Origin: Sphingobacterium faecium
Lineage (GTDB): Bacteria > Bacteroidota > Bacteroidia > Sphingobacteriales > Sphingobacteriaceae
Length of the DNA: 64,000 bases
Direction: 5' to 3'
NCBI RefSeq assembly: GCF_003054045.1
Contig: NZ_QBKH01000007.1
Span: 124,001 to 188,000 of the forward strand
Shown here: one piece after another, positions 8,442 to 17,397 of the stretch
How the letters are laid out: every line of letters starts with the position of its first letter
Numbering within the stretch: the first letter of the stretch is position 1
The notes under the pieces: model-generated
Seen by the model: only the letters and a program-made list of their open reading frames with translations
Told to the model about the DNA's origin: nothing
Databases searched by the model: none
Position numbers and translations under genes: made by a program

Positions 8442-9863
8442 ATGAAAACCAGTAAAACCCTAACCCTTCTTAGTATTTGTTTATTCCCGTTACTCCATAC
8501 ATCCGCATTCTCACAATCTCCATCAAAATCCAGAATTGAAGAAGCTTATCGTCAATTTGAAAATGATCCGTCTTTAAAAAATGCCACAGCTTCTCTGACA
8601 GTATTAGATGCAAATACAGGAATGCCCATTTTCCAACATAATCAAGAAGTAGGCTTGGCTACTGCGTCAACGATGAAAGTCATTACCGCAGCTACTGCAT
8701 TTGATATTTTGGGAAAGGATTTCAAATTCCAAACAAATCTATCTTATACAGGAACTATTCAGGCAGATGGTGTATTGGAAGGTGATATCATTATTGAAGG
8801 ATCTGGAGATCCTACTTTAGGAAGTAGCCGTTATCCCGAGTCAACAGAAGAACAAGTCATTAATAAATGGATATATGTCATCCAGAATGCAGGTATTAAA
8901 GAAATAAAAGGTCGTATCATAGGTGATGACACACGCTATCAAGGGTATAAAGTTCCTGGAGGTTGGATCTGGTCTGATATCGGAAATTACTATGGCGCTG
9001 GCGTCTCCTCGCTCAACTGGAGAGAGAATGCAGTAGGTGTAGTCTTCTCACCCAATGAGACAATCGGAAAGCCAGCTCCTATAAAAAAATTGACCGCAGA
9101 TCTTCCTTATCTCAAAATTATAAATGAAGTGACAACCGGTAAAAATGGATCCGGTGATCAAGTATATGCCTATTCGGGCCCATACGCTTCCACGATCTAC
9201 ATCCGTGGCACTTATGGATTAGATCTTAAAAAGACAATTGAGATTTCCGTTCCTGACCCAGCGTACGATGTTGCCTTCCAATTAGGAAAAGCACTGGAGC
9301 ATGTGGGTATTAAAACTGCAGCATCACCAAGTAATGGTCAAGCTCTTGCTGGAACAACAATCATAAAACATCATCTAGATACCCATGAATCTCCAGATCT
9401 GGCCGCTATAGTTTATTGGTTCAATCAAAAGAGCATCAATCTTTATGGTGAAGCACTTTTAAAAGCAATTGCCTATCAAACTGCACAAAAAACAGAAACG
9501 AGTGAGGGTGCATCTTTTATACAGAAATATTGGGAAAACAAATTAAAGATCAATAGCAGCGAGCTTAACAATCAAGATGGATCTGGTCTTTCTCCTCAAA
9601 ATCGAGTTACGACAGCAGCAATGGCCAAAATTATGCAATATGCACAATCACAATCTTGGTTTCCCGAATTTTATAAAAGTTTACCAGAATACAATAATAT
9701 GAAAATGAAAAGTGGTACGATCGGAGGTGCATTGGGCTATACAGGTATTCAGAATAACAGTTCAGGAGAGAAATTTACCTTTACCCTCTTGGTCAACAAT
9801 TATTCCGGATCAAGCACCGCCATGCGCAAACGAATGTTCACTCTACTTGATGTCTTAAAATAA
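8442..9863 (+). CDS. dacB: D-alanyl-D-alanine carboxypeptidase/endopeptidase (S13, PBP4 type)
   Basis: This periplasmic penicillin-binding protein trims or opens peptidoglycan cross-links. The three active-site motifs of the serine acyl-transferases are present: STMK (catalytic Ser76 from this start), SIN in NQKSINLYGEAL, and KSG in MKMKSGTIGG. The long insertion between the first two motifs is typical of family S13. A signal peptide (KTLTLLSICLFPLLHTSAFSQ) precedes it. An in-frame ATG at 8418 would add eight residues, but a promoter-like box TACCTTTA (8411-8418) overlaps that ATG, so I prefer 8442. The gene stands alone; maeB follows with its own promoter. Confidence 0.93.
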   Translation: MKTSKTLTLLSICLFPLLHTSAFSQSPSKSRIEEAYRQFENDPSLKNATASLTVLDANTGMPIFQHNQEVGLATASTMKVITAATAFDILGKDFKFQTNLSYTGTIQADGVLEGDIIIEGSGDPTLGSSRYPESTEEQVINKWIYVIQNAGIKEIKGRIIGDDTRYQGYKVPGGWIWSDIGNYYGAGVSSLNWRENAVGVVFSPNETIGKPAPIKKLTADLPYLKIINEVTTGKNGSGDQVYAYSGPYASTIYIRGTYGLDLKKTIEISVPDPAYDVAFQLGKALEHVGIKTAASPSNGQALAGTTIIKHHLDTHESPDLAAIVYWFNQKSINLYGEALLKAIAYQTAQKTETSEGASFIQKYWENKLKINSSELNNQDGSGLSPQNRVTTAAMAKIMQYAQSQSWFPEFYKSLPEYNNMKMKSGTIGGALGYTGIQNNSSGEKFTFTLLVNNYSGSSTAMRKRMFTLLDVLK

Positions 9864-9922
9864 ATTGACCCTTCAGAATAAATTTTTGACTAGTTATCAT
9901 TTCTTTCTCAAAAAAAGAATGA

Positions 9923-9930
9923 TACATTTG
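9923..9930 (+). promoter_or_regulatory. -7 box of the maeB promoter
   Basis: TACATTTG matches TAnnTTTG exactly, 42 bp before the maeB ATG. It directly abuts the right arm of an imperfect 11-bp hairpin (9895-9924) that follows dacB, so the promoter overlaps the possible dacB terminator. Confidence 0.55.
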
Positions 9931-9972
9931 TAACCTTAGTTTAACAAACTAGCACTATATAAAAGAATTAAA

Positions 9973-12252
9973 ATGAGTAATGTAAATCGTAAACAAGCGG
10001 CATTAGACTACCACTCAATGGGTAGACCTGGTAAAATAGCTGTTGTGCCGACAAAGCCAACAAATTCTCAAAGAGACTTATCGCTAGCTTATTCGCCAGG
10101 TGTTGCTGAGCCTTGTTTAGCTATCGCTGCAAACAATGAAGACGCTTACAAATATACCGCAAAAGGTAATTTAGTTGCGGTAATTAGTAATGGTACAGCC
10201 GTATTAGGTCTTGGTGATATCGGTGCTGTAGCTGGTAAACCAGTTATGGAAGGTAAAGGTTTATTATTTAAGATCTTCGCTGATATCGATGTTTTTGACA
10301 TTGAACTTGATACTAAAAATGTAGATGAGTTTGTCAACATTGTGAAAGCAATGGAACCTACATTTGGAGGTATCAACCTAGAAGATATTAAAGCTCCAGA
10401 GTGTTTTGAAATTGAAAGACGCTTGAAAGCTGAAATGAATATTCCAGTGATGCACGATGATCAACATGGTACAGCTATTATCTCCTGCGCCGCATTGATC
10501 AACGCTTGTGAACTGATCAATAAAAATATCGAGGATGTAAAAATCGTTGTAAACGGTGCTGGTGCAGCTGCAATTTCATGTACAGGAATGTACGTTTCTG
10601 CTGGTGCTAGAAAAGAAAATATTGTCATGTTAGACAGTAAAGGGGTTATCCGTCGTGACCGTGAAACATTGGATGCGATGAAAGCAACTTATGCTACTGA
10701 TCGTGATATCCATACTCTTGCTGATGCGGTTAATGGTGCTGATGTATTTATCGGACTTTCTGCAGCAGACGTATTGACAGCAGAAATGTTATTGACGATG
10801 GCTAATCAGCCAATTGTATTAGCAATGGCCAATCCTAATCCAGAGATCGCCTACGATTTAGCAATTGCAACACGTAACGACGTGATCATGGGCACTGGAC
10901 GTTCGGATTATCCAAACCAAGTAAACAACGTATTAGGTTTCCCTTATATCTTCCGTGGTGCTTTAGACGTACGTGCGACAGCAATCAATGAAGAAATGAA
11001 AGTTGCAGCAACTAAAGCGATTGCGGACCTTGCTAAGCAACCCGTTCCTGAGGAAGTTAATCTAGCTTATAATACCAATAATCTTAAATTCTCTGCCGAT
11101 TATATTATTCCAAAACCAAATGATCCACGTTTGATCACTGAAGTTTCGGTAGCAGTAGCGAAAGCGGCAATTGCATCGGGTGTTGCAAAACATACCATCG
11201 AAGATTGGGATAAATACAGAGAGACACTTCGCAAGAGATTAGGACAAGATGATGCCATCATGCGCAATTTGACAATGGCAGCAAAACGTAATCCTAAACG
11301 CGTTGTATTTGCTGAAGCAGATAATTATAAAACACTTCGTGCAGCACAAATCGTCAAAGAAGAAGGTATTGCAATTCCTATTTTATTAGGTAAAAAAGGT
11401 AAAATCAATGCCTTAATTAATGAATACGGATTTGAATTAGCTGACGTACAAATTATTGATCCAGTGGAAGAAATGGAATCAGAGCGTGTCAATGAGTATG
11501 TCGAACATTTATTTGTGAAAAGACAACGCCGTGGTCTTTCTAAATTAGATGCTAAAAAACTTTTAATTGATCGCAATTACTTCGGAGCAAGTATGGTTCA
11601 ATTTGGAGATGCTGACACGTTGATCTCAGGATTAACAAAAAACTATGCCAATACCATTAAACCTGCCATCCATGTCATTGGAGCTAAAGAAGGTAGCCGT
11701 ATTGCAGGTATGTACATGATGTTAACCAAAAAAGGTCCTATTTTCTTAGGTGATACAACCGTTAACAAAGAGCCTTCTGCAAAAGAATTAGCGGATATTA
11801 CCGTATTGCTGGATAAAGCCGTTAGAAAAATGAATGTAAGCCCTCGTATTGCTTTACTTTCTTATTCTAACTTCGGTTCTAACGAAGGAAATACACCGAC
11901 AAAAGTACGCGAAGCGATTAAAATCGTTCACAAAGAGCATCCAGAAATTGTAGCAGATGGTGATCTACAAGCAAACTTTGCACTTAATAGTGATTTGTTA
12001 GAAGCAAATTTCCCATTCAGTACATTGAAAGGACAACCAGCAAATACTTTGGTATTCCCGAATTTAGAATCGGGTAATATTGCATACAAATTATTACAAG
12101 AAGTAGGTAACGCTGAAGCTGTCGGTCCAATCTTATTGGGTATGAACAAACCTGTGCACGTATTACAATTAGATAGTTCCGTTCGCGAAATCGTGAATAT
12201 GGTAACGATCGCTGTAGTCGATGTACAGTCACACGAAAAACAAGGTAATTAA
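9973..12252 (+). CDS. maeB: NADP-dependent malic enzyme with C-terminal phosphotransacetylase-like domain
   Basis: This enzyme oxidatively decarboxylates malate to pyruvate, giving NADPH. Residues about 1-430 are the malic enzyme part: [10 protein letters not shown] near the start, the metal/substrate motif [10 protein letters not shown], and the nucleotide fold [12 protein letters not shown]. Residues about 430-759 are the phosphotransacetylase-like domain that in MaeB-type enzymes acts as a regulatory module (acetyl-CoA sensing in characterised members) rather than as a transferase. The 759-residue length fits MaeB. RuvA follows by 18 bp and may be co-transcribed. Confidence 0.96.
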   Translation: MSNVNRKQAALDYHSMGRPGKIAVVPTKPTNSQRDLSLAYSPGVAEPCLAIAANNEDAYKYTAKGNLVAVISNGTAVLGLGDIGAVAGKPVMEGKGLLFKIFADIDVFDIELDTKNVDEFVNIVKAMEPTFGGINLEDIKAPECFEIERRLKAEMNIPVMHDDQHGTAIISCAALINACELINKNIEDVKIVVNGAGAAAISCTGMYVSAGARKENIVMLDSKGVIRRDRETLDAMKATYATDRDIHTLADAVNGADVFIGLSAADVLTAEMLLTMANQPIVLAMANPNPEIAYDLAIATRNDVIMGTGRSDYPNQVNNVLGFPYIFRGALDVRATAINEEMKVAATKAIADLAKQPVPEEVNLAYNTNNLKFSADYIIPKPNDPRLITEVSVAVAKAAIASGVAKHTIEDWDKYRETLRKRLGQDDAIMRNLTMAAKRNPKRVVFAEADNYKTLRAAQIVKEEGIAIPILLGKKGKINALINEYGFELADVQIIDPVEEMESERVNEYVEHLFVKRQRRGLSKLDAKKLLIDRNYFGASMVQFGDADTLISGLTKNYANTIKPAIHVIGAKEGSRIAGMYMMLTKKGPIFLGDTTVNKEPSAKELADITVLLDKAVRKMNVSPRIALLSYSNFGSNEGNTPTKVREAIKIVHKEHPEIVADGDLQANFALNSDLLEANFPFSTLKGQPANTLVFPNLESGNIAYKLLQEVGNAEAVGPILLGMNKPVHVLQLDSSVREIVNMVTIAVVDVQSHEKQGN

Positions 12253-12270
12253 TTCTTTTTCCGTATCGCT

Positions 12271-12852
12271 ATGTATGCATATTTTAACGGGAAATTAGCA
12301 CATAAAGCTCCCACTCACGTCGTTCTCGATGTGGGTGGAATTGGCTATTATATCCACATTTCCTTAAATACATTTTCCTTAATAAAAGACCAGGAACAGT
12401 GTAAGCTATTCATCTCTTTTCAGGTAAGGGAAGATGCACATACGCTTTACGGTTTTGCAACTGAAGGAGAAAAGAAGTTATTTGAAAATCTGATTTCGGT
12501 ATCTGGCATCGGTCCAAATACAGGACGTATGATTCTTTCATCCAATACTCCAGAAGAAATTCAATCTGCCATAGTCAATGGACAGGTGACACTCATTCAG
12601 AAAATAAAAGGTATTGGTCCTAAAACAGCACAACGCTTGATTTTAGAATTGCAAGATAAATTGAAAAAACAAGGTGTAGAATCCCTTTCAACGATTCCGA
12701 TGGCACAGTCTTTACCAGACGAAGCACTATCTGCCTTAGTCATGTTAGGTTTCAACAAAGCCACTTCGGAAAAAGTATTAAATGCTGTTATTCAAACAGA
12801 TCCAAATCTGACAGTAGAAGGTATGATCAAATTGGCTTTAAAGAAATTGTAA
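12271..12852 (+). CDS. ruvA: Holliday junction branch migration protein RuvA
   Basis: RuvA binds four-way DNA junctions and loads the RuvB motor. Length (193 residues) and domain order are standard: an OB-fold N-terminus (MYAYFNGKLAHKAPTHVVLD), two helix-hairpin-helix motifs (ISVSGIGPNTGRMIL and IKGIGPKTAQRLILEL), and a C-terminal domain that contacts RuvB (DEALSALVMLGFNKATSEKVL). RuvB and RuvC are not adjacent. It lies 18 bp after maeB and ends just before a strong terminator. Confidence 0.96.
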   Translation: MYAYFNGKLAHKAPTHVVLDVGGIGYYIHISLNTFSLIKDQEQCKLFISFQVREDAHTLYGFATEGEKKLFENLISVSGIGPNTGRMILSSNTPEEIQSAIVNGQVTLIQKIKGIGPKTAQRLILELQDKLKKQGVESLSTIPMAQSLPDEALSALVMLGFNKATSEKVLNAVIQTDPNLTVEGMIKLALKKL

Positions 12853-12882
12853 TCTGCCAAAGAAAGAATTTTAATATTTTAC

Positions 12883-12931
12883 AAGCGCTATTATTCTGTT
12901 AACTTTGAACAGCATAATAGCGCTTTTTTTT
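12883..12931 (+). terminator. ruvA terminator whose loop holds the next promoter box
   Basis: The arm AAGCGCTATTAT (12883-12894) pairs with ATAATAGCGCTT (12914-12925), extended inward by CTGTT/AACAG, with loop AACTTTG and a U-run to 12931. The next gene's ATG follows immediately at 12932. The longest reading frame of that gene runs through this hairpin, which argues against the upstream start. Confidence 0.85.
12900..12907 (+). promoter_or_regulatory. -7 box inside the ruvA terminator loop
   Basis: TAACTTTG matches TAnnTTTG exactly and occupies the loop of the ruvA terminator. Transcription would start near 12912, past the left arm, so the new transcript could not form the terminator. No clear -33 TTTG is visible, only a T-run near 12877. 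Confidence 0.55.
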
Positions 12932-13411
12932 ATGGCAGAAGATTTAACGATAAACAAAGGAACAAAAGAAGATCAATATATCGGTCTAGTTCCCCAAATC
13001 AAAGGTTTGGTCACAGGAGAAACAAACCAAATTGCTAATCTGGCAAATATCGCAGCAGCATTGAAGGAGCAATTCAATTTCTTTTGGGTAGGTTTTTACC
13101 TGATCGAAGGTGAGCAGCTCGTACTCGGTCCATTTCAAGGACCTGTAGCCTGTACACGCATTCAATACGGGCGTGGAGTTTGCGGCACTTCTTGGAAAGA
13201 AAATAAAACCATAATCGTACCCAATGTGGATGAATTCCCTGGGCATATAGCTTGTAGTTCACTTTCAAAATCAGAAATCGTTATTCCGATTTATAAAAAC
13301 AAGAACATCATTGGCATTTTGGATGTGGACAGCGATGAGCTAAATGCATTCGATGATATCGATGCTCAATATTTAACCGAAATCGTCTCTTTACTATCTG
13401 AAACAGATTAA
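12932..13411 (+). CDS. msrC: GAF-domain free methionine-(R)-sulfoxide reductase
   Basis: This enzyme reduces free methionine-R-sulfoxide, repairing oxidised methionine. The 159-residue protein is a single GAF domain with the three Cys of the family: PVACTRIQYGRGVCGTSW (Cys74 and Cys84 from this start) and HIACSSLSKSEIVIP (Cys108, the catalytic position in characterised enzymes). WVGFYLIEGEQLVLGPFQG is also typical. An upstream in-frame ATG at 12905 lies inside a terminator hairpin, so the start at 12932 is preferred. The stop codon overlaps the converging WD40 gene by 4 bp. Confidence 0.92.
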   Translation: MAEDLTINKGTKEDQYIGLVPQIKGLVTGETNQIANLANIAAALKEQFNFFWVGFYLIEGEQLVLGPFQGPVACTRIQYGRGVCGTSWKENKTIIVPNVDEFPGHIACSSLSKSEIVIPIYKNKNIIGILDVDSDELNAFDDIDAQYLTEIVSLLSETD

Positions 13412-14328
13412 GATAATTTAAGTTCCCAGACCTTGATGAGTTTATCATCACCCGCTGTCAAGAAATATTGACCAGCATCCATCCAAAGTCCGGTATTGAT
13501 CGATAGCGTATGGGAATCATAAAATTTATCACGGTTAATAACTTTTAGCAAAGCTAATGTTTCCTCATCCCAAATTTTGAATGATTTGTCACGGCTTACT
13601 GTGGCAAAAATAGGATAATTGGGATGTGGATAGATCCCATATACGGTAAACATATGCGGCACAAAACTATACTGCTCTTTCAAGCTTGCTACCTCCGATA
13701 TTTTGATAGCAGCATCTCTAGCTCCACTAATAAGTTTGAGGTTATTACGCGAGAAGATAAGACTAGTAATCGGCATGCTGTGCTTTTGATTCGCTAACAA
13801 GAAATGATAGTCTTCTGCAGAAAATAAAAATATATCTCCATTTTTATCTCCAAATGCAATTTTCTTTTGATCATGCGATAAAGCAATGGTACGAATAGTA
13901 TTCGATGAGATGGCAAATTCATATATTTTCTTATAATCTTTCAAGCACCATACACTCGCGACACCATCCTCTCCTACAGCCACCAATTCATTTTTAGCAG
14001 GAATACTCTGAAGTGCAAAAATAGCTTTGCTTGAGACCAGCAGATTAGCGATCAACTTTTGGTTCTCAACATCAACAATCATGACCTTCCCCTCACGAAG
14101 TGCGATAGCCAGATAAGACGTATTGGGTATTAAATGTAATGCATAAATCGAAGAACTAACTGCACATAAAATACGTTTGAATGTTCTACTTTGCAAATCC
14201 CATTCAACAACACCTTTATCATTTCCTCCAGAAAAAAATGTATGCGCAAAATACCCTTTTTCTAAAGCGAATATTGGATTTTGATGCCCTGTTAATGTTG
14301 CTGCTAGCTCTATTTCAAATTTATCCAT
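13408..14328 (-). CDS. WD40-repeat protein
   Basis: This is a predicted seven-bladed beta-propeller scaffold. Repeats end in recognisable blade closures: SGGNDKGVVEWDL, GEDGVASVWCL, SGARDAAIKISEV, VSRDKSFKIWDEE and TAGDDKLIKVWELKLS. There is no signal peptide or membrane segment, so it is probably cytoplasmic. The longest frame begins with TTG at 14349, inside a near-consensus -7 box (TCAATTTG on this strand); the ATGs at 14334 or 14328 are the realistic starts, and MDKFEIELAATLTGH reads well. The partner is unknown. It lies downstream of hisIE but is separated by a long inverted repeat and has its own promoter-like box. Confidence 0.85.
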   Translation of the reverse strand: MDKFEIELAATLTGHQNPIFALEKGYFAHTFFSGGNDKGVVEWDLQSRTFKRILCAVSSSIYALHLIPNTSYLAIALREGKVMIVDVENQKLIANLLVSSKAIFALQSIPAKNELVAVGEDGVASVWCLKDYKKIYEFAISSNTIRTIALSHDQKKIAFGDKNGDIFLFSAEDYHFLLANQKHSMPITSLIFSRNNLKLISGARDAAIKISEVASLKEQYSFVPHMFTVYGIYPHPNYPIFATVSRDKSFKIWDEETLALLKVINRDKFYDSHTLSINTGLWMDAGQYFLTAGDDKLIKVWELKLS

Positions 14329-14353
14329 AATCATAATTCCCCTATACAAATTG

Positions 14354-14403
14354 AGATCAATTTACTTTCATATCCGGATGATGTTATGAAAGTAAATTGA
14401 TCT
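14354..14403. repeat. 19-bp perfect inverted repeat with 12-nt loop
   Basis: AGATCAATTTACTTTCATA (14354-14372) pairs perfectly with 14385-14403; the loop is TCCGGATGATGT. It lies between hisIE and the WD40 gene, and its edge touches the WD40 promoter-like box. There is no U-run on either side, so it is not a standard terminator. A regulatory stem or relic is possible. Confidence 0.6.
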
Positions 14404-14514
14404 ATTATTTTCTGAAGGCACACCAAAGCGCACCTTTATTATCCTAATTCCCCACTGATTTTTTGAGTAAATCGTATGGTGGAAATGGAATGCATCCTAT
14501 TAATTATAAGCGCA

Positions 14515-15099
14515 TTACTGATGTCTACTCTCTAAATTTTTAGCGATAGTCTCCAAAGAAATACCCTTCTCTCTCAATAAAACCAAAAGATGGAAAAATA
14601 AATCTGAGGTTTCATTGATAAAGTCATGTTCAGTTTCAGCCAATGCTGCAATAACAGTTTCCACAGCCTCTTCACCTACTTTTTGAGCAATTTTATTAAT
14701 CCCTTTTGAACGTAAACGATTGACGTAAGATTCGTCAGAAGGAAATTCGTAGCGATGTTTAATAATACGCTCTAACTCCAGCACGAAATTTTGGTTGAAT
14801 TCCGTATTAAAACAACTGCGACTACCCGTATGGCAAGTTGGTCCAGCAGGTCTTGCCTTAATTAATACCGTATCTTGGTCACAATCAATATGTAGACCCA
14901 CAACTTCCAGAAAGTTACCACTTTCTTCACCCTTAGTCCATAATCGATTTTTACTTCTCGAAAAAAAAGTAACGCGCTTTTCGGCTTGTGTCTTTTGCCA
15001 TGCTTCTTCATTCATATAGCCGAGCATCAACACTTCCAATGTTTGGGCGTCTTGTACAATCACTGGGACAAGTCCGTCACTTTTTGAAAAATCTAACAT
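14515..15099 (-). CDS. hisIE: Bifunctional phosphoribosyl-AMP cyclohydrolase / phosphoribosyl-ATP pyrophosphatase
   Basis: This enzyme carries out steps 2 and 3 of histidine synthesis. The N-terminal HisI half starts MLDFSKSDGLVPVIVQD and holds the metal motif HIDCDQDTVLIKARPAGPTC with the following CHTGSRSCF. The HisE half begins near LERIIKHRYEFPSDESYVNR and includes KVGEEAVETVIAAL, an all-helical pyrophosphatase. A longer start at 15153 (MSDMKLTYS...) is possible; the inner ATG matches the family start better. It is the last his gene of the cluster, separated from hisF by a tract of GGTTAGA-type repeats. Confidence 0.95.
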   Translation of the reverse strand: MLDFSKSDGLVPVIVQDAQTLEVLMLGYMNEEAWQKTQAEKRVTFFSRSKNRLWTKGEESGNFLEVVGLHIDCDQDTVLIKARPAGPTCHTGSRSCFNTEFNQNFVLELERIIKHRYEFPSDESYVNRLRSKGINKIAQKVGEEAVETVIAALAETEHDFINETSDLFFHLLVLLREKGISLETIAKNLESRHQ

Positions 15100-15154
15100 T
15101 TCTATTTTTATATTGTATGGAAGTCTAGAGTAGGTCAACTTCATATCACTCATG

Positions 15155-15221
15155 CTCTAACCTACTAACGATTTAACTTCCCTAACGATCTAACCTTCTA
15201 ACCTTCTCACCCTCTAACCTT
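15155..15221. repeat. Degenerate CTAACCT (GGTTAGA) short repeats
   Basis: The hisF-hisIE junction is built of degenerate units such as CTAACCTACTAACG, CTAACCTTCTAACC and CTCTAACC. On the coding strand they read as GGTTAGA copies. The tract is purine-only-like on that strand and unlike flanking DNA. If the outer hisIE start at 15153 is used, the tract is purely intergenic. Confidence 0.6.
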
Positions 15222-15972
15222 ATCTTACCACAAGGCCATTACTCCTTAAAGTATTTTTTAATTCTGGGATCAATATTTCCCCATAATGAAAGACAGAAGC
15301 AGCCAAAGCAGCATCAACATTCGCTTGTTGAAAGACATCCACAAAATGCTGTTGATTACCAGCTCCACCTGACGCAATTAATGGAATCGTAATAGAATCA
15401 TTGATTTTTTTCAGTAATCCATTATCAAATCCATTTTTAGTACCATCATGATCCATAGAGGTCAATAAAATCTCGCCAGCACCTCGCTCTTGAGCCTCAC
15501 GAACCCATTCCTCAGTTTTTATTTCTGTTTTGATGCGTCCTCCACTTAAATGGACAAAATTTTGTCCTTCTAAATAGCGCGTATCAATTGCAACAACTAC
15601 AAATTGTGCTCCAAAAGCTGCTGCCAGATCATTAATTAATTGCGGATTGCGAACAGCAGCCGAATTGATCGAAATCTTATCCGCTCCAGCATTCAATAAG
15701 ATCTCGGCATCTTTCATTTCATTAATTCCACCCCCTATTGTAAATGGAATATTCACTTGACGAGCCACAGCTTTCACCAAATCAATCGTTGTTTTACGAC
15801 CTTCATGAGTAGCTGCAATATCTAAAAAGACTAATTCATCTGCTCCTTGCTCAGAATATTGCCAAGCCAGTTCAACAGGGTCACCAGCATCGCGTAAGTC
15901 AACAAAATTGACTCCCTTTACTGTACGCCCATCTTTAACATCGAGGCAAGGAATTATGCGTTTAGCTAACAT
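15220..15972 (-). CDS. hisF: Imidazole glycerol phosphate synthase cyclase subunit
   Basis: HisF is the cyclase half of the HisH-HisF enzyme that makes imidazole glycerol phosphate and AICAR. The 250-residue TIM barrel opens with [22 protein letters not shown], with the catalytic Asp in CLDVKDG. Phosphate-binding loops are [11 protein letters not shown] and [15 protein letters not shown], and a second catalytic Asp is in [11 protein letters not shown]. It lies two bases after hisA, a typical tightly packed operon junction. Confidence 0.97.
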   Translation of the reverse strand: MLAKRIIPCLDVKDGRTVKGVNFVDLRDAGDPVELAWQYSEQGADELVFLDIAATHEGRKTTIDLVKAVARQVNIPFTIGGGINEMKDAEILLNAGADKISINSAAVRNPQLINDLAAAFGAQFVVVAIDTRYLEGQNFVHLSGGRIKTEIKTEEWVREAQERGAGEILLTSMDHDGTKNGFDNGLLKKINDSITIPLIASGGAGNQQHFVDVFQQANVDAALAASVFHYGEILIPELKNTLRSNGLVVR

Positions 15973-15974
15973 CC

Positions 15975-16727
15975 TTAGAAGTTAATTAACGATTTCAGAT
16001 TCCAATCTTTGATTTCTTCAATGGTAATTCTATTTTCATATATCGCTTTTCCAACGACAACAGATTCCATAGACCCTAATGCCTTTAAATTGCTGATATC
16101 TTCCATAGAACTGATACCTCCAGATCCAATTAATTTGATAATTGGGGAGTGATCTAATAATTTCTTATATAACTCAACTCCTGCACCACCTAATTTGCCA
16201 TCCTTACTAATATCAGTACATAAGAATCGGTAAAAGCCTAATGCAAGACACTTATCGATATACTCAATTAATTTGATCGGTGATGACTCTAACCAACCTG
16301 AATATTTAATCACCTCGTCCAATACATCAATTGCGATCACAATATGATCGGCATATTTTACTTTGCCTTCGTTCAAGGTGCTCAACTCTTCCAAAAATGA
16401 TGGATTAGTAATCGCTTGTGTACCCACAATAACTCGGTAGATACCAGCATCAACTAATTCCTTAACTTTTTCAATACTGCGAACACCGCCACCGTATTGA
16501 ATCTTCATCTCTGTTTTTTGGATGATGTCAAATAAATATTCCTGATTACTAAAATCACCTTTTGCACCATTAAGATCAATGATATGTACCAATTCAGTAC
16601 CATTTGCATGATACTTCTCGATCTGCTCTTCTAAACTGATTTCATAAGTAGTCACGTCATCGTAGTTTCCTTCTCTCAAACGAACAACTTTCTTATCTAA
16701 TACGTCAATAGCGGGTATAATATACAT
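15975..16727 (-). CDS. hisA: ProFAR isomerase
   Basis: HisA isomerises the aminoaldose ProFAR to PRFAR. It is a 250-residue TIM barrel: [20 protein letters not shown] carries the catalytic Asp, and IQYGGGVRS and [11 protein letters not shown] are the phosphate-binding loops. [19 protein letters not shown] supplies the second acid. It lies between hisH (20 bp) and hisF (2 bp), in the usual order. Confidence 0.96.
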   Translation of the reverse strand: MYIIPAIDVLDKKVVRLREGNYDDVTTYEISLEEQIEKYHANGTELVHIIDLNGAKGDFSNQEYLFDIIQKTEMKIQYGGGVRSIEKVKELVDAGIYRVIVGTQAITNPSFLEELSTLNEGKVKYADHIVIAIDVLDEVIKYSGWLESSPIKLIEYIDKCLALGFYRFLCTDISKDGKLGGAGVELYKKLLDHSPIIKLIGSGGISSMEDISNLKALGSMESVVVGKAIYENRITIEEIKDWNLKSLINF

Positions 16728-16746
16728 TGTAAACTTTTTTTATTTG

Positions 16747-17340
16747 CTAACTTAATTTTGAAAAATTTAATAATAACTGCTCACCTGCTTTTCCAGATTT
16801 TTCAGGGTGGAATTGTACACCGTAAAAATTGTCCTTGGATATTGCAGCCGAAAAGGGTAATCCATATGCACACATCGCAGCAGTATATGCTGTATCATAT
16901 TCAATGAAATAGGAATGCACAAAGTAAAAATAAGCATTATCTTCTATATTGCTGAATAATGGATTGTCATTTCTAATCGATACGCTATTCCATCCCATAT
17001 GCGGAACTTTCTCCTTGATTTTTTGATCAAAGTGTAAAGTCTTTAAAGGAATAATGGATAGTAGATCTGCATTTCCTTCCTCTGAAAAATCGGTCAATAA
17101 TTGCATACCAACACAAATACCTAATACTGGTTTTTGAATCGTATGTATACATTCAGCCAATCCAGAAGCTTGTAACTTTTGCATAGCTGCTCCTGCATGC
17201 CCTACTCCAGGAATGATGATGCGGTCGTACTGATCTAACTCTTCTTCCCGATTAACCATACCATAAGTAAGCCCCACACGTTCTAAAGCTGCTGTCAATG
17301 AAAAAATATTACCAGCTCCGTAATTTATAATTCCTATCAT
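16747..17340 (-). CDS. hisH: Imidazole glycerol phosphate synthase glutaminase subunit
   Basis: HisH hydrolyses glutamine and channels ammonia to HisF. It is a class I glutamine amidotransferase: the nucleophile Cys is in VLGICVGMQLL, and the His-Glu pair is in VQFHPEKSGKAGEQ. The oxyanion region follows RIIIPGVGHAGAAM. The longest frame starts at 17394, but MIGIINYGAGNIFSLTAAL at 17340 is the standard family N-terminus and leaves a 57-bp spacer after hisB. Confidence 0.96.
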   Translation of the reverse strand: MIGIINYGAGNIFSLTAALERVGLTYGMVNREEELDQYDRIIIPGVGHAGAAMQKLQASGLAECIHTIQKPVLGICVGMQLLTDFSEEGNADLLSIIPLKTLHFDQKIKEKVPHMGWNSVSIRNDNPLFSNIEDNAYFYFVHSYFIEYDTAYTAAMCAYGLPFSAAISKDNFYGVQFHPEKSGKAGEQLLLNFSKLS

Positions 17341-17397
17341 TTTTATCGTTTTTAGAGTGGATTGATTAGACTCAAATCCATCAGCTCTCCCCACTTT

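Noticed and set aside
12905-12931. Upstream start (12905) for the methionine sulfoxide reductase gene
   Set aside because: The extra codons are the right half of the ruvA terminator and include its U-run.
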